Assembly (NCBI GenBank): GCA_035553375.1
Contig: DATNCY010000251.1
Span: 1-59,279 of the forward strand
Direction: 5' to 3'
Source of the DNA: JAJPHU01 sp035553375
GTDB lineage: Bacteria; Planctomycetota; Planctomycetia; Gemmatales; Gemmataceae
Length of the DNA stretch: 59,279 nucleotides
The position numbers and the translations under genes are program-made. Below are positions 39,291-48,413 of the stretch, in pieces. The stretch's first letter is position 1, and each line of letters opens with the position of its first letter. The notes beneath the pieces were generated by a model. That model was not told the DNA's origin. It did no database searches and saw only the letters and a list, made by a program, of their open reading frames with translations.

Positions 39291-40112
39291 ATGTACAGCA
39301 TGATCTTGATGGCGGCCATGACGACAGGAGCGGATATGCCGGACATGGGCCGTCGTGGTGGCGGCGGTGGCTGCTGTGGCTGTTATGGCGGCATGTCTTA
39401 CGGTGGCTGCTACGGTGGCGGCTACGGCGGCGGCTGGAGCGGCGGCTGGGGCGGGTGCTACGGAGGAGGCTGGGGTGGCTGCTATGGCGGAGGTCGCGTC
39501 GGTTGGGGCGGCTGCATGGGCATGGGCATGAGTATGGGCTGCGGCGGGGGCTACGGTGGCCATGCCTGGGGCGGCGGCTATGGCTATGGCGGTGGGTATG
39601 CCTGGGGCGGCACGATGCCGTTGAATGGCTATGCCGCCAGTCCCATCCTCTACGGCTCCAACTTCGCCACTCCAATGGTTATGGGCAACCTTCCCTTCGG
39701 TCTCGGAACGACTCAATCGTTCTATTACAACCCAACCAGCAACTCGGGAAATGAGGCCACGATCATTGTGCATCTGCCTGCCAATGCTCGGTTGACCATT
39801 GACGGCCAAGCCACGCAATCCACATCGGGCACCCGCACGTTCGTGTCGCCTCCGCTGGAGGCGGGCAAGACCTACACCTATACGCTGCGCGGCGAACTCG
39901 ATCGCAATGGCCGTATGGTGAACGCCAAGCAGACGGTCGATGTCCATGCCGGCGGCGTTTCTGAGATCACCCTGGATTTCCCGGCCGCCAATCAGGAGGC
40001 CGAGCAGATCAATACGCCTCCTCCCGCGGCGCGCAACGGCAATCCGGCGAACCCGGTTCGGACGCCGGCACGCGCTCCGCGCTCGTTACCCACGCCTCCC
40101 AATGACGAGTAA
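39291..40112 (+). CDS. TIGR03000-domain protein with Gly/Cys/Tyr-rich N-terminus
   Basis: A 273-residue protein. Residues 20-110 are Gly-rich with Cys, Tyr and Trp in short units (GGCYGGGYGGGW, GGWGGCYGGGWGG) and about ten Cys in all. A TIGR03000 domain follows at about 155-235 (ATIIVHLPANARLTIDGQAT, GTRTFVSPPLEAGKTYTYTL, VDVHAGGVSEITLDF), a planctomycete-specific module of unknown function. The C-terminus is Pro/Arg-rich and disordered. The first residues (MYSMILMAAMTTG) are not a good signal peptide. GAGG stands just upstream, and a sigma-54-like site lies 75 bp before. It could be a cross-linked envelope protein. Confidence 0.88.
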   Translation: MYSMILMAAMTTGADMPDMGRRGGGGGCCGCYGGMSYGGCYGGGYGGGWSGGWGGCYGGGWGGCYGGGRVGWGGCMGMGMSMGCGGGYGGHAWGGGYGYGGGYAWGGTMPLNGYAASPILYGSNFATPMVMGNLPFGLGTTQSFYYNPTSNSGNEATIIVHLPANARLTIDGQATQSTSGTRTFVSPPLEAGKTYTYTLRGELDRNGRMVNAKQTVDVHAGGVSEITLDFPAANQEAEQINTPPPAARNGNPANPVRTPARAPRSLPTPPNDE

Positions 40113-40128
40113 CAGTCTGTAAAAGAAT

Positions 40129-40172
40129 GCCGCTGACGGCTTAGCGTATCCACACGCTAAGCCGCCAGCGGC
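40129..40172. repeat. GCCGCTGACGGCTTAGCG hairpin between convergent genes
   Basis: Arms 40129-40147 and 40154-40172 with one mismatch, loop ATCCAC. Third copy of the family at 12059 and 18158. It stands between the ends of the TIGR03000 gene and the FAD-Rieske gene and follows AAAAGAATGC, as at 12059. Confidence 0.85.
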
Positions 40173-40180
40173 TCATTTCG

Positions 40181-41755
40181 TTATTCGAGTTGGTTCTCCA
40201 AAGGGACTAAACCTTTGTTGGCCGGACCAACGATTACTTCGCCGGTGCAAGCGAAGCGCGAACCATGACAGGGACAGTCCCACGTTTTTTCCGACGCATT
40301 CCAGGACACAATACAACCCAGATGCGGACACACGGCGGCAAGTGCATGAGCGTTGCCGGAGGCCGTGCGGTAGACGGCAGCCTTGATCAGACCGCGACGG
40401 ACTATCGCGCCGCCGCCGGCAGGAACGTCCGCCAAGGAACCGACCTCACCAGGGGTCAGCCAATCCGCATATTGCCGGGCGACATTGAGGTTCTCACTGA
40501 GGAAATCCTTCATCGCGCCCAGCGTTTTACGCGAGGGATCGTACAGTTTCGCCCAAGAATTCTCACGGCCCAGAATGAGATCGGTTAGCAACATGCCCGC
40601 GATGGTGCCGTGCGTCATGCCCATGCCGGAGTCGCCGGTCGCCAGGTAGATATTCGCCTCATCGGCCGGATTGCGACCGATGAAGGCCAGACCGTCGATG
40701 GTCTCCATTACCTGACCCGACCAGCGGAACGCCACGGGACCCATACGCGGAAAGTGTTCGCGCGCCCATGTTTCCAAGCGGCGATAGCGATCGTCCTGAT
40801 CGTTGGCCTGGCCGGTTTTATGATCCTCGCCGCCGACGATTAACAGTTCTTCCTTCGCCGGGTCAAAGGGGTCGCTTGCTGTTGTACCTGGAGAAGAGGC
40901 TTCCAGTTTTTGCAGGCGAACATAGTGATAGGGATCGAGCGTATCCCAGTACAAACCCTTCGTGACCCAGCCACGAGGCACGGGAGCGGCAACGACATAG
41001 CTCAGATAAGGCGCCTGCTTGGTGTGGATGGCGAGTCGATCATTGACGGGCGTATTGGTAGCGACGACGATGGCGGAGCAAGCCACTTCGGCCCCGTTCA
41101 CCGTCTTGACGCGCGCCGACGAACCGCCGTCCATTTGCTCGGCATGGGTTCCAGTGAAGATACGGCCTCCTTGGCGCGTGAAGGCGAGTGTCAGGCCGGC
41201 TAAGTAGTGGAGCGGATGAAACTGGCCCTGTCCAGGGAAGCGCAAGCATGGACGTCCCGGCCACGGTGCCGGCAGTCGATCGAGCATTTCCACGGAAGTC
41301 AGACCGGCACGATGAGCCGCTTGCCGTTCCTGCTCCAAGAGATCCGCCGATTCACCAGGAGGAACGAACAGATAGCCATCGAGGCGCTCGAAATCACAAT
41401 CGATTTGCTCCTTTTGGGCGATTTCGCCAATCTTCTCAATGGCGGCGGTGTGACTCTGCGCCGCCAGCCGCGCGCCCTCGGTGCCGTGCAAACGCTCCAT
41501 CTCGGTGTAGCGATCATCGATGGCGTTCGACAGATGCGCCGTCGTCTTGCGGGTTTGGCCATCCGCGATGGGACCATCGTCCAGCACGACCACGGACTTG
41601 CCTGCTGAGGCCAGCATGTAGGCGGTGGAAAGCCCCGCGATGCCGGCGCCGACCACACAGACATCCGCCTCCGTGTTGTGCGTCAACGGAGCTTGACGCA
41701 AGCGCGATGTCGTTGCGGTCCAATAGGAAGGGTGCTGCGGAGCTTCTATTGGCAT
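40181..41755 (-). CDS. FAD-dependent oxidoreductase fused to a Rieske [2Fe-2S] domain
   Basis: A 524-residue protein. A DAO-type FAD domain with VCVVGAGIAGLSTAYMLASA (GxGxxG, about residues 32-37) and YLATGDSGMGMTHGTIAGML takes up the first 400 residues. The C-terminal domain is Rieske: AVCPHLGCIVSW and WDCPCHGSRFACTGE give CxH and CxxH ligands. The fusion passes electrons from a substrate amine or alcohol to an acceptor; the substrate is unknown. The ATG at 41755 has AAGGA-GGATCC upstream; the longer frame has no conservation. It is divergent from the small gene at 42016. FAD/Rieske identification is firm. Confidence 0.93.
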   Translation of the reverse strand: MPIEAPQHPSYWTATTSRLRQAPLTHNTEADVCVVGAGIAGLSTAYMLASAGKSVVVLDDGPIADGQTRKTTAHLSNAIDDRYTEMERLHGTEGARLAAQSHTAAIEKIGEIAQKEQIDCDFERLDGYLFVPPGESADLLEQERQAAHRAGLTSVEMLDRLPAPWPGRPCLRFPGQGQFHPLHYLAGLTLAFTRQGGRIFTGTHAEQMDGGSSARVKTVNGAEVACSAIVVATNTPVNDRLAIHTKQAPYLSYVVAAPVPRGWVTKGLYWDTLDPYHYVRLQKLEASSPGTTASDPFDPAKEELLIVGGEDHKTGQANDQDDRYRRLETWAREHFPRMGPVAFRWSGQVMETIDGLAFIGRNPADEANIYLATGDSGMGMTHGTIAGMLLTDLILGRENSWAKLYDPSRKTLGAMKDFLSENLNVARQYADWLTPGEVGSLADVPAGGGAIVRRGLIKAAVYRTASGNAHALAAVCPHLGCIVSWNASEKTWDCPCHGSRFACTGEVIVGPANKGLVPLENQLE

Positions 41756-42015
41756 CGACGGATCCTTTTCCTTGGGGAGAGAATGGGAGGGGATGGTAAA
41801 TAAAAGACCGTGCCCCTCCCCAATGATATTTAGGAATTGTTCGGCAGCGATTGCCGCGTCTCCCGGCAATTCACAATCAAGAAGAAGTGTGCAAACATCA
41901 GGCCAAAAGATTGGAAGGCTTTCTCTGTCGATCCGCGCTCGTTGAGGGAAGCGGGTATGCCGATTGCACAGAGAAAGCAGGTGGATATTCGAGACTCTTC
42001 TTCAGGAGACAACTC

Positions 42016-42240
42016 ATGGATCAACCGAATGCTACCCGCGATGTCCCGGCGCGGACGGTCGATAAGGCAGAATCTCCCACGAACGAGAACGCGCAGCCGA
42101 TCCCTTCGCCGGGAACAGACCCGACCAACCCCGTCACGCAGGAATCGACTGGCGCTTGGGTCGCTGCTGGACGCGCCTCCGATCGCAGAAACAATGAACC
42201 TGGCATGACGGATGGCGAGCGCGGCCGCCGTAAGTCCTGA
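42016..42240 (+). CDS. Small hydrophilic disordered protein
   Basis: A 74-residue protein rich in Asp, Pro, Thr, Arg and Asn (MDQPNATRDVPARTVDKAES, PIPSPGTDPTNPVTQESTGA, NNEPGMTDGERGRRKS), with no hydrophobic segment; it is likely intrinsically disordered. The ATG at 42016 has AGGAGA about 8 bp upstream, which supports translation. It is divergent from the FAD-Rieske gene. No family is known to me; it resembles small stress or spacer proteins only in composition. Confidence 0.6.
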   Translation: MDQPNATRDVPARTVDKAESPTNENAQPIPSPGTDPTNPVTQESTGAWVAAGRASDRRNNEPGMTDGERGRRKS

Positions 42241-42374
42241 ACGACGACGCAAGGGGCGATTAAATGAGACAACGAACCCTTCGTGGTGTTATTATCTGCG
42301 GAGGTCTAACCCGGAGGTGTTTCCGGGTGGTTCTGTGTTGTCTCGAAGTGAATGCAACTGATGGAGGTGTGGGC

Positions 42375-42995
42375 ATGCGTGGAATGTTCAAGCTCAGCCT
42401 GGTGATGGGTCTGGCCTTGGGGTTGGCAAGCGCCGTTCAGGCGCAGCGACAGGGCTTCTTCCCCGGTCCAGGCGGCATGCTGATGAATCCCGGCGTGCAG
42501 AAGGAATTGAAGCTAACCGACGATCAGGTCGGCAAACTCAAGGACTCTCTGGGCAAGGTCCGGGACAGCCACAAGGATGACTTCGCCAAGATCCGGGAAA
42601 TGTCGGACGAGGATCGCCAAAAGTTGATGCAGAAGGTCGGCGACGAGAGCCAAAAGGCCATTGCGGGCGTCCTTGATGCCAAGCAGATGAAACGGTTCAA
42701 GCAGATTCAATGGCAACTCGGCGGCGCCCGCGCTCTGGGTGATCCCGAGGTGCAGAAAGCGTTGAAACTGAGCGACGATCAGAAAAAGAAGCTCAAGACG
42801 ATTTTTGCCGACTCGCAAAAGAAAATGCAGGCCTTGTTCCAGGGCGGCAACGTCGAGGGAGCCAGGGAGAAGTTCCAGGATATTCGCAAACAGACACAGG
42901 AAAAGGCGACAGGCGTGCTGACTGATGACCAGAAGAAGAGTTGGAAGGAACTGAAAGGCCAGCCGTTCGAGTTCCAACGTCCCGGTCGCGGCTAA
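42375..42995 (+). CDS. Periplasmic LTXXQ/Spy-like helical protein
   Basis: A 206-residue exported protein. Signal peptide MRGMFKLSLVMGLALGLASA with cleavage near VQA; then two similar helical units, each with L(K/T)L(S/T)DDQ: GVQKELKLTDDQVGKLKDSL and EVQKALKLSDDQKKKLKTIF, separated by about 110 residues, each followed by LTDDQ/VLDAKQ-type ends. This is the LTXXQ/CpxP/Spy type: periplasmic all-helical chaperone or metal-stress proteins. Many planctomycetes have such proteins. The ATG at 42375 has GGAGG about 8 bp upstream. Function is by analogy only. Confidence 0.85.
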   Translation: MRGMFKLSLVMGLALGLASAVQAQRQGFFPGPGGMLMNPGVQKELKLTDDQVGKLKDSLGKVRDSHKDDFAKIREMSDEDRQKLMQKVGDESQKAIAGVLDAKQMKRFKQIQWQLGGARALGDPEVQKALKLSDDQKKKLKTIFADSQKKMQALFQGGNVEGAREKFQDIRKQTQEKATGVLTDDQKKSWKELKGQPFEFQRPGRG

Positions 42996-43026
42996 GGATC
43001 GACTTCAAAATAATGTCCCGTGTCGT

Positions 43027-43081
43027 TTACGTTTCGCGTGAAACGTAAAGCGGGTTTACGTTTCGCGAAACGTAAACCCGC
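43027..43081. repeat. Doubled GTTTCGCG palindrome
   Basis: TTACGTTTCGCGTGAAACGT then AA, AGCG, and GGTTTACGTTTCGCGAAACG then TAAACC: two palindromes with the core GTTTCGCG(T/C)GAAAC or GTTTCGCGAAAC. Related to 44291-44324 and 16402-16430. Between the ends of two convergent genes. Confidence 0.8.
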
Positions 43082-43101
43082 ATTGCGCTTATCCAGGCAT
43101 C

Positions 43102-44223
43102 TCACGTCCGCCAGGTGTGCCAGGCAACAGCCACGCTGAGCAGAGGCCACAAGACGACCGGCACCAGCAGCCACATCGGACGATATTGGCGAAGGCGAAC
43201 AGCGGCGAGCCAAACGGCCAAGGGAATCCACACGAAAACGCGCGTGTAACTCCAGGCATCCTCGTAGGAGGCAATGCCGGTGAGTATCGCCAGAGCCACG
43301 CCGCCCAGGGCTAACAGCGACACCACACGGTCAGGTGTACGCGCGGCCAAGTACAGAGCCAGGCCGCAATGGATGGTCAGCAAGAGCATGCGCGCGAAGT
43401 GCAACCCAGCGGACACACGCGAGCCGGATTGTCCTAGATGCGTCCAGCGAAACCACATGCCCTTGAATGGCGTGCCGAAGAAGTAATCGTCGCGCGGCAG
43501 CACCGGCCACGTTCCGTAGCCGACGCGCAGCAGACAAACCCAGGCCAGCCAAACACTCAACGCCGCAGTCAGACCAGCGGCAGCCCGGTAGCGCCGCGTC
43601 CACAAGGTTGCAGCGAGTACGACGAGGACGACGGCCACGTTCTGCTCGCGGCTGAACATCGCGACCGCCGCCCACAGAGTCAGGTGATAGCCTCTTCCGC
43701 CCATCAGCCAGGACGCCAGCAGACCGCAGATGGTGAAGGTGGCCAAGGGATCGGTGAGGTCACGCAGCAACGGCATGCCGTCGTTGACGGCCAGCGGCAG
43801 TACGAAACCCCACCAGATATTGACGCCGTAGTGCCCGGCCAGACGCACGCCCAGCCAGGCCAATCCGCCGATGGCCGCGAGATTGACCAGGGGCAAGACC
43901 CAGAACAGACGCCAGGCATCGCCGCCGCCGCTCAACGCCCAGGCCAAGGCCGGGTAGAGCAGACGCACATGGCGATAGGACGGCAAATCGATGGCCGCAC
44001 CCTGCCGGCACCAGGGATTGCGCGCGATGACGTAATAGAACTGGCCATCAAAGCCGCCGGTCCAGAAACCCACGTTCACCGCTTCGTAGGGTGCCGTGCC
44101 GATCTGCTTTTGACCGACGCAGACCAGAGCCGAGGGATCGCCGTGGAAGGCCGCCAGATACACGGCGAGGAACGCCGCATGCAGGGCGACTGCGGCGACA
44201 ATCGGCACGAAGGGTTTGGACAT
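43102..44223 (-). CDS. Multi-pass membrane protein, glycosyltransferase-like (DUF2029/GT87-type)
   Basis: A 373-residue protein with 8-10 predicted membrane segments (VPIVAAVALHAAFLAVYLAA at the start; LFWVLPLVNLAAIGGLAWLG; VFVWIPLAVWLAAVRL near the end). After the first segment a periplasmic loop reads NVGFWTGGFDGQFYYVIARN, with acidic residues typical of GT-C polyprenyl-phosphate glycosyltransferases. I cannot place it more exactly; a polyprenyl-phosphate mannosyltransferase-type enzyme is a guess. It follows the PKD-type surface protein on the minus strand, separated by a perfect palindrome, and may modify surface glycans. Confidence 0.8.
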   Translation of the reverse strand: MSKPFVPIVAAVALHAAFLAVYLAAFHGDPSALVCVGQKQIGTAPYEAVNVGFWTGGFDGQFYYVIARNPWCRQGAAIDLPSYRHVRLLYPALAWALSGGGDAWRLFWVLPLVNLAAIGGLAWLGVRLAGHYGVNIWWGFVLPLAVNDGMPLLRDLTDPLATFTICGLLASWLMGGRGYHLTLWAAVAMFSREQNVAVVLVVLAATLWTRRYRAAAGLTAALSVWLAWVCLLRVGYGTWPVLPRDDYFFGTPFKGMWFRWTHLGQSGSRVSAGLHFARMLLLTIHCGLALYLAARTPDRVVSLLALGGVALAILTGIASYEDAWSYTRVFVWIPLAVWLAAVRLRQYRPMWLLVPVVLWPLLSVAVAWHTWRT

Positions 44224-44290
44224 AGTATCACTCCGCGGATTCCCACAGGAGCAATCGTCCGGCCATCGCGTCGAACTTGAAGTTCATTGC

Positions 44291-44324
44291 GCCGCTTGGC
44301 GTTTCGCGCGAAACGCCAAGCGGC
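44291..44324. repeat. Perfect 34-bp palindrome, core GTTTCGCGCGAAAC
   Basis: GCCGCTTGGCGTTTCGC and its exact complement with no loop (44291-44324). Copies with drift are at 16402-16430 and 43027-43081. It lies between two minus-strand genes and has no T-run. Confidence 0.92.
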
Positions 44325-44329
44325 ACGGC

Positions 44330-46639
44330 TCAAAAAGCGGGGCCGCTGGGCAGACGAATATCGAACTGGAAGACAGCCATTTCGTACTGCATGAAGGCAT
44401 TGATCAGGTTGGGGATGACAAATTCTTGATGCGGAACCGGTCCCGTTAGTGAGGCAATGAAGAGCTTTTCCGCGCTGATGAGGTTGGTTAGCGAATTCTG
44501 GAGCATCAGAAACAGCGGGCCGAGCGGGCCGCCGTCGGCTTGGTACATCGGGATGAGTGGTGGAATGGCCGGGTTGTTGAGTACGTTCACCGTATCGTTC
44601 ACCACGACCGAAGCGCCACCGACATCGCGGATTACCACCCGCACGGCGAATGTTCCGGCTGCGGCGTAACTGAAGGGACTGCTGCCGAAAACGGCGAAGG
44701 TGTTGTTGCCCAGGGCCGCGATGCGGCCGGTGGCGTTGACGAAAATGCCGCCCGGCTCAAAGAAGGAAACGATAGCCGCGTAGTTCGATGGATCCTCGGG
44801 AGACGAGTCGGTGTCGGTAAAGGTAGCCAGCAGGAAATCGGTGAGAAACGCCCCCACCTTGGTGTTGAGCGTCTGCGCCGGTCCCGCGATCAACGGTGCA
44901 TCGGCCACGTTGACGATGCCGCTGACCGGGCCGAGGGTGGTTGATCCATTGGACACACTGACGGTTAGCGTGTACCCCCCTTCTTCGAGGTAGGTATGGC
45001 TGCCGAGTACCGTAAAGCTGCCGCTACCATTGGCGACGACCTGCCCGGCGGTAGTGCTGCCGTCGCCCCAGGAAATGGTGGCATTGTAACTGCTCAGCGG
45101 GGCGCCGGAGTTATCGATGAAGGTGGCCACGGGAACATTTATCAGCGGCACGCCCTCGGTGGCATTGGCGAGGACGATGGCGAGGGGAGCGGCGAGCGTA
45201 AAATTGGCAATCGTCGTTCCCCAGTTGGCATTCGGCTCCGTGTTGGCGAATTCGTTGCTGATCCAGAAACTGCCGTTGGCATCGACGTTGATGCCGCTCA
45301 GATCGCCTTCGCGCCCGCCGGCGAAGTCGGCGTAATTGGCCTGTCCCTGCTGGACGAGAACGGACGCCTCCATCGTCCCCGGCGCGTCGGCTGGAGTGCG
45401 GCCGGTGATGTACGTGGACATGAACTGGCCGGGGTGGGTTCCCGAGGCGATATAGCTCATGCCGATGTCGCCGGCGGGGTTGATGTCAATGCCGGGATAC
45501 ACGAAGTAAGTACCGGGGCCGCCCCCCACGTTGCCCTGCTGCTGCAAGGTGGGAGTGCCGCCGCTCGTGTTGAAGACGTACCACTGGACCTGATCGAGGT
45601 CGCCGGCCGCGTCGGACACCTGATGGGCGGCCACGAGCAGACCGTTCTGCATCGCCGCCTTCATAATGCGCGAGTCGGTGTTGGTGGTGATCGTCGTGCC
45701 ATCCGGCTGCAACTCCGGGACCGCCGTCGAGTACGGCGTCACTCCGATGGTGGTCGTGGTGAAGACGGGAGCATTGGACAAAACATTGGTCATCTGGACT
45801 ACATTGATGTCGGTGTTGGTTCCCGCCTCCGTGACGAACCACATGGGGTCGCCGGCCACCGAATCGTGCATGGTCGCCGGCCGCAGACTGAAGCCGGCGA
45901 AATCGTTGATGAACGCATTCGTGCCGAGGACCAGCGGCGTACCGCTGACCAGGGCGTTGATGTCGATGGAATCGATCTGGACCTGATTGGAGCCGCCTGT
46001 GGTGCTGAACGAGTTGAGCGTGTAGACGAAGGCGTCGTGGTTGAAGCCGAGGTTGCCGGGATAATCCTCGTCGAAACCTGCTTCGGTGGTGTTGACCTGG
46101 AAGAAGTTCCAATCCGCCGTCGTCAGCGTGGTCGGACTGTCCGATGTGGAAACGGCGATGTCGAAGGTGTTGACATGGTTGGTGAAATCGACATCCTGAT
46201 CGGCGACGATGAAACGCTGGACCTGTTCATCCCAGAGGACGACGGGGTCGGAGAGATTTGAGGTAGGACTGGCATGCGCCAGACCGCCCTGGGTGAAATA
46301 GAAATCATCGAGGCCGTCGGTGACGACGGTCGATCCTGTGTTCTTGGGGCTAAAGATGGAGACCGCCTGATTGGTGGTTTCCACGTAGCTGTTCGGGCCA
46401 GCAGCGCCATTGGTGTCGGGAGGGACAAAGCCGCCGCTGGCACCGCCGAGGCTGCCGTTAAAGTCGATGCCGTTGTAGTGGCTGATGAGGGTGACGCTTG
46501 GGACGATGCGGTTCTCGAGTTGCTCCAACTCCAGGCGGCGATACGTCAACGGCTGGGGCCTGCGCCGCGTCCGCCGTTCGTCCCTCTGCCAAGCCCCGGA
46601 CGCCCGCTTTAGCCAATTTCGCCAGTGAAAGATAAACAT
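44330..46639 (-). CDS. Exported PKD-type surface protein with LExLExR leader
   Basis: A 769-residue protein. The N-terminus MFIFHWRNWLKRASGAWQRD is basic and is followed by LELEQLENRIVPS, the planctomycete LExLExR leader also present in the two giant proteins. I chose ATG 46639 because it aligns with their starts. Residues 60-520 form a beta-rich domain (GGFVPPDTNGAAGPNSYVET, DYPGNLGFNHDAFVYTLNSF, YVFNTSGGTPTLQQQGNVGG, ISNEFANTEPNANWGTTIAN). It then has two PKD-like units (SSYNATISWGDGSTTAGQVV, GSHTYLEEGGYTLTVSVSNG) and a helical end (NLINAFMQYEMAVFQF). Likely surface-exposed and anchored; ligand unknown. Confidence 0.87.
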   Translation of the reverse strand: MFIFHWRNWLKRASGAWQRDERRTRRRPQPLTYRRLELEQLENRIVPSVTLISHYNGIDFNGSLGGASGGFVPPDTNGAAGPNSYVETTNQAVSIFSPKNTGSTVVTDGLDDFYFTQGGLAHASPTSNLSDPVVLWDEQVQRFIVADQDVDFTNHVNTFDIAVSTSDSPTTLTTADWNFFQVNTTEAGFDEDYPGNLGFNHDAFVYTLNSFSTTGGSNQVQIDSIDINALVSGTPLVLGTNAFINDFAGFSLRPATMHDSVAGDPMWFVTEAGTNTDINVVQMTNVLSNAPVFTTTTIGVTPYSTAVPELQPDGTTITTNTDSRIMKAAMQNGLLVAAHQVSDAAGDLDQVQWYVFNTSGGTPTLQQQGNVGGGPGTYFVYPGIDINPAGDIGMSYIASGTHPGQFMSTYITGRTPADAPGTMEASVLVQQGQANYADFAGGREGDLSGINVDANGSFWISNEFANTEPNANWGTTIANFTLAAPLAIVLANATEGVPLINVPVATFIDNSGAPLSSYNATISWGDGSTTAGQVVANGSGSFTVLGSHTYLEEGGYTLTVSVSNGSTTLGPVSGIVNVADAPLIAGPAQTLNTKVGAFLTDFLLATFTDTDSSPEDPSNYAAIVSFFEPGGIFVNATGRIAALGNNTFAVFGSSPFSYAAAGTFAVRVVIRDVGGASVVVNDTVNVLNNPAIPPLIPMYQADGGPLGPLFLMLQNSLTNLISAEKLFIASLTGPVPHQEFVIPNLINAFMQYEMAVFQFDIRLPSGPAF

Positions 46640-47216
46640 GGGTGTTATTGCTTCGCGCGGTGACCCCATCACGGGGATAGATGCACACTCCGCATTCTAC
46701 CCTGATGCGGATGGCCTGCGAGGACCACTTGCGTTTAGTCTACCGACTGATCGGCGAACAGCATAGCGAAATGGCCCCGCTTCTCCATGTCTCCTTGAAC
46801 AAAGAGACTTCCCGACCGGAAAAGCTCACCCGCTCGCGCGGGTTGACAGAAAAAGCACAAGTGTTAATCTCCCATCCATTCCGCTAACCGATCGCGTCAT
46901 TGCCAGGGTGCGCCAATGGTTTCCGGCACTGAGGCGAACGAACGTAAACATTCTTTTACCTGTCTACGTTCATCGCATTTCGATCCCTGAACAACCGAGA
47001 GCTTGAACGCACGACTGGCCACGAACGATTTCGAGAAGTGCGATAATTAGGTTGAGTGCGACGGTAGTGAGGACAAGGCGTGTTCCCCCGGTTTTCGTTG
47101 AACTTCATTGTCTAGGGATTCCGATGGGTTTATGGAGGGTAGGACTCAGCGCTCGCCGAGCGGTCCCAACGAGGAATCCTAAACGGCGGGTGATGCCGGG
47201 TACGAGGGAGTGCGCG
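46640..47216. other. 577-bp divergent region between the PKD-type and BBP7 genes
   Basis: It holds a promoter candidate (46843-46870). An open frame at 46681-46887 has no family likeness and poor composition and is not called. An imperfect inverted stretch (GAACGTAAACATTC / GTCTACGTTC) is at about 46937-46971. The last 150 bases are the BBP7 leader. Confidence 0.55.
46843..46870 (+). promoter_or_regulatory. Candidate sigma-70 promoter upstream of the BBP7 gene
   Basis: TTGACA (46843-46848), 16-bp spacer, TAATCT (46865-46870). The perfect -35 box makes it plausible, but the 347-bp distance to the gene means a long leader or another promoter. Confidence 0.4.
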
Positions 47217-48413
47217 ATGAACAAAGGCTTTCTGGTTGCGATTCTCACCGTCCTGGCCCTGACCGGCTCGGTCTCCGCTCAGGAACCGGATGGCAGTATG
47301 CGGACGTGGGTGAACGGCGAATACCTTCTGTACTTCCTGCGACCCGCCCAGTCCTCGCAACCCTTGCTGACGACAGGGCCATTGACCAGGCCGGGCGGAG
47401 GAAGTGCAGGCGCCCTCGGCAATCCCGACACCCAGATTCTTGCCGGCAACCAGAACTTCAACACCGGCATTTACAATGGCTTCCGCATTAACGCGGGCTG
47501 GATTAAATGCGACGATTCCTTCGGCGTGGAAGGCAGCTTTTTCTATTTGTCGCCGCACTCCACGAGCCAAACCTTCAACTCCGATTCCTCCGGTAATCCG
47601 TTGCTGGCCCGACCGGTCATTGATGCACGCACGGGCAACGAAACCGCACTGCTCGTATCGGCCCCTAATGCCTTCAGCGGATCGGTCAATATCGGCTCTC
47701 AAACCTCGCTGTTCGGCGGCGATGGTAATATCTTGTGGCCGGTGTGTCGCGGCTGCTGCGATGACGACGTTGTCCGTTACTTCTATTTTCTCTCGGGTTT
47801 CCGCTACCTTAACCTGCGCGACGATTTGACCATCAACCAGAACACCATGGTCCTGCCCACGGGCGTTAGCTTCTTCAACGGTCTGCCCGTACTGTCGCCC
47901 GGTCAGGTCGGCGTCAGCGATGACATTCGCACGCTCAATCAGTTTTACGGCGGGCAGATCGGCGTTCAGACAGGTCTGACCTGGTGGCGCTTCACCCTCA
48001 ACGGTACCGCCAAGGTGGCGTTAGGTTCCATGCGTGAAGAGGCGTCGATCAACGGCACCACGTCGGTGAATTACCTCGGCCAGAACCTGACGACCCCAGG
48101 CGGTTTGCTGTCCGCCAGCAGCAACGGCGGCTCGCACACACGCAACATCCTAGCCGTCGTGCCGGAGGGCAAACTATCCGTCATTGTCGAAATCACCCCG
48201 CAAATCAAGCTCATGCTCGGTTACAGCATCCTCTACGCCAGCAACGTGGCCCGACCCGGCGAGCAGATCGATCGCAGCGTCAATCGCACGGCCGTACCGA
48301 CTTCCGAGGCGTTCAATCCCTCCTTGGGAGGTCCGCAACATCCGGCTTTCAACTGGAACGGCACCGACTTCTGGGCGCAAGGCGTCAACATTGGCATCGG
48401 CTTGCGTTTTTAA
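47217..48413 (+). CDS. BBP7-family outer-membrane beta-barrel protein
   Basis: A 398-residue exported protein. Signal peptide MNKGFLVAILTVLALTGSVS with cleavage near AQE; then WVNGEYLLYFLRPAQSSQPL, GFRINAGWIKCDDSFGVEGS and FYFLSGFRYLNLRDDLTINQ. The strands LSVIVEITPQIKLMLGYSIL and the C-terminal ...FWAQGVNIGIGLRF end in Phe as barrels do. This is the planctomycete BBP7 pattern, a barrel-forming outer-membrane protein of unknown substrate. GAGGGAG lies 6 bp before the ATG. A strong inverted repeat follows the stop. Family fairly sure. Confidence 0.9.
   Translation: MNKGFLVAILTVLALTGSVSAQEPDGSMRTWVNGEYLLYFLRPAQSSQPLLTTGPLTRPGGGSAGALGNPDTQILAGNQNFNTGIYNGFRINAGWIKCDDSFGVEGSFFYLSPHSTSQTFNSDSSGNPLLARPVIDARTGNETALLVSAPNAFSGSVNIGSQTSLFGGDGNILWPVCRGCCDDDVVRYFYFLSGFRYLNLRDDLTINQNTMVLPTGVSFFNGLPVLSPGQVGVSDDIRTLNQFYGGQIGVQTGLTWWRFTLNGTAKVALGSMREEASINGTTSVNYLGQNLTTPGGLLSASSNGGSHTRNILAVVPEGKLSVIVEITPQIKLMLGYSILYASNVARPGEQIDRSVNRTAVPTSEAFNPSLGGPQHPAFNWNGTDFWAQGVNIGIGLRF

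Noticed and set aside
46681..46887. 68-codon plus-strand frame before the BBP7 gene
   Set aside because: No ribosome-binding site, no recognisable motif, and it covers the promoter candidate at 46843.
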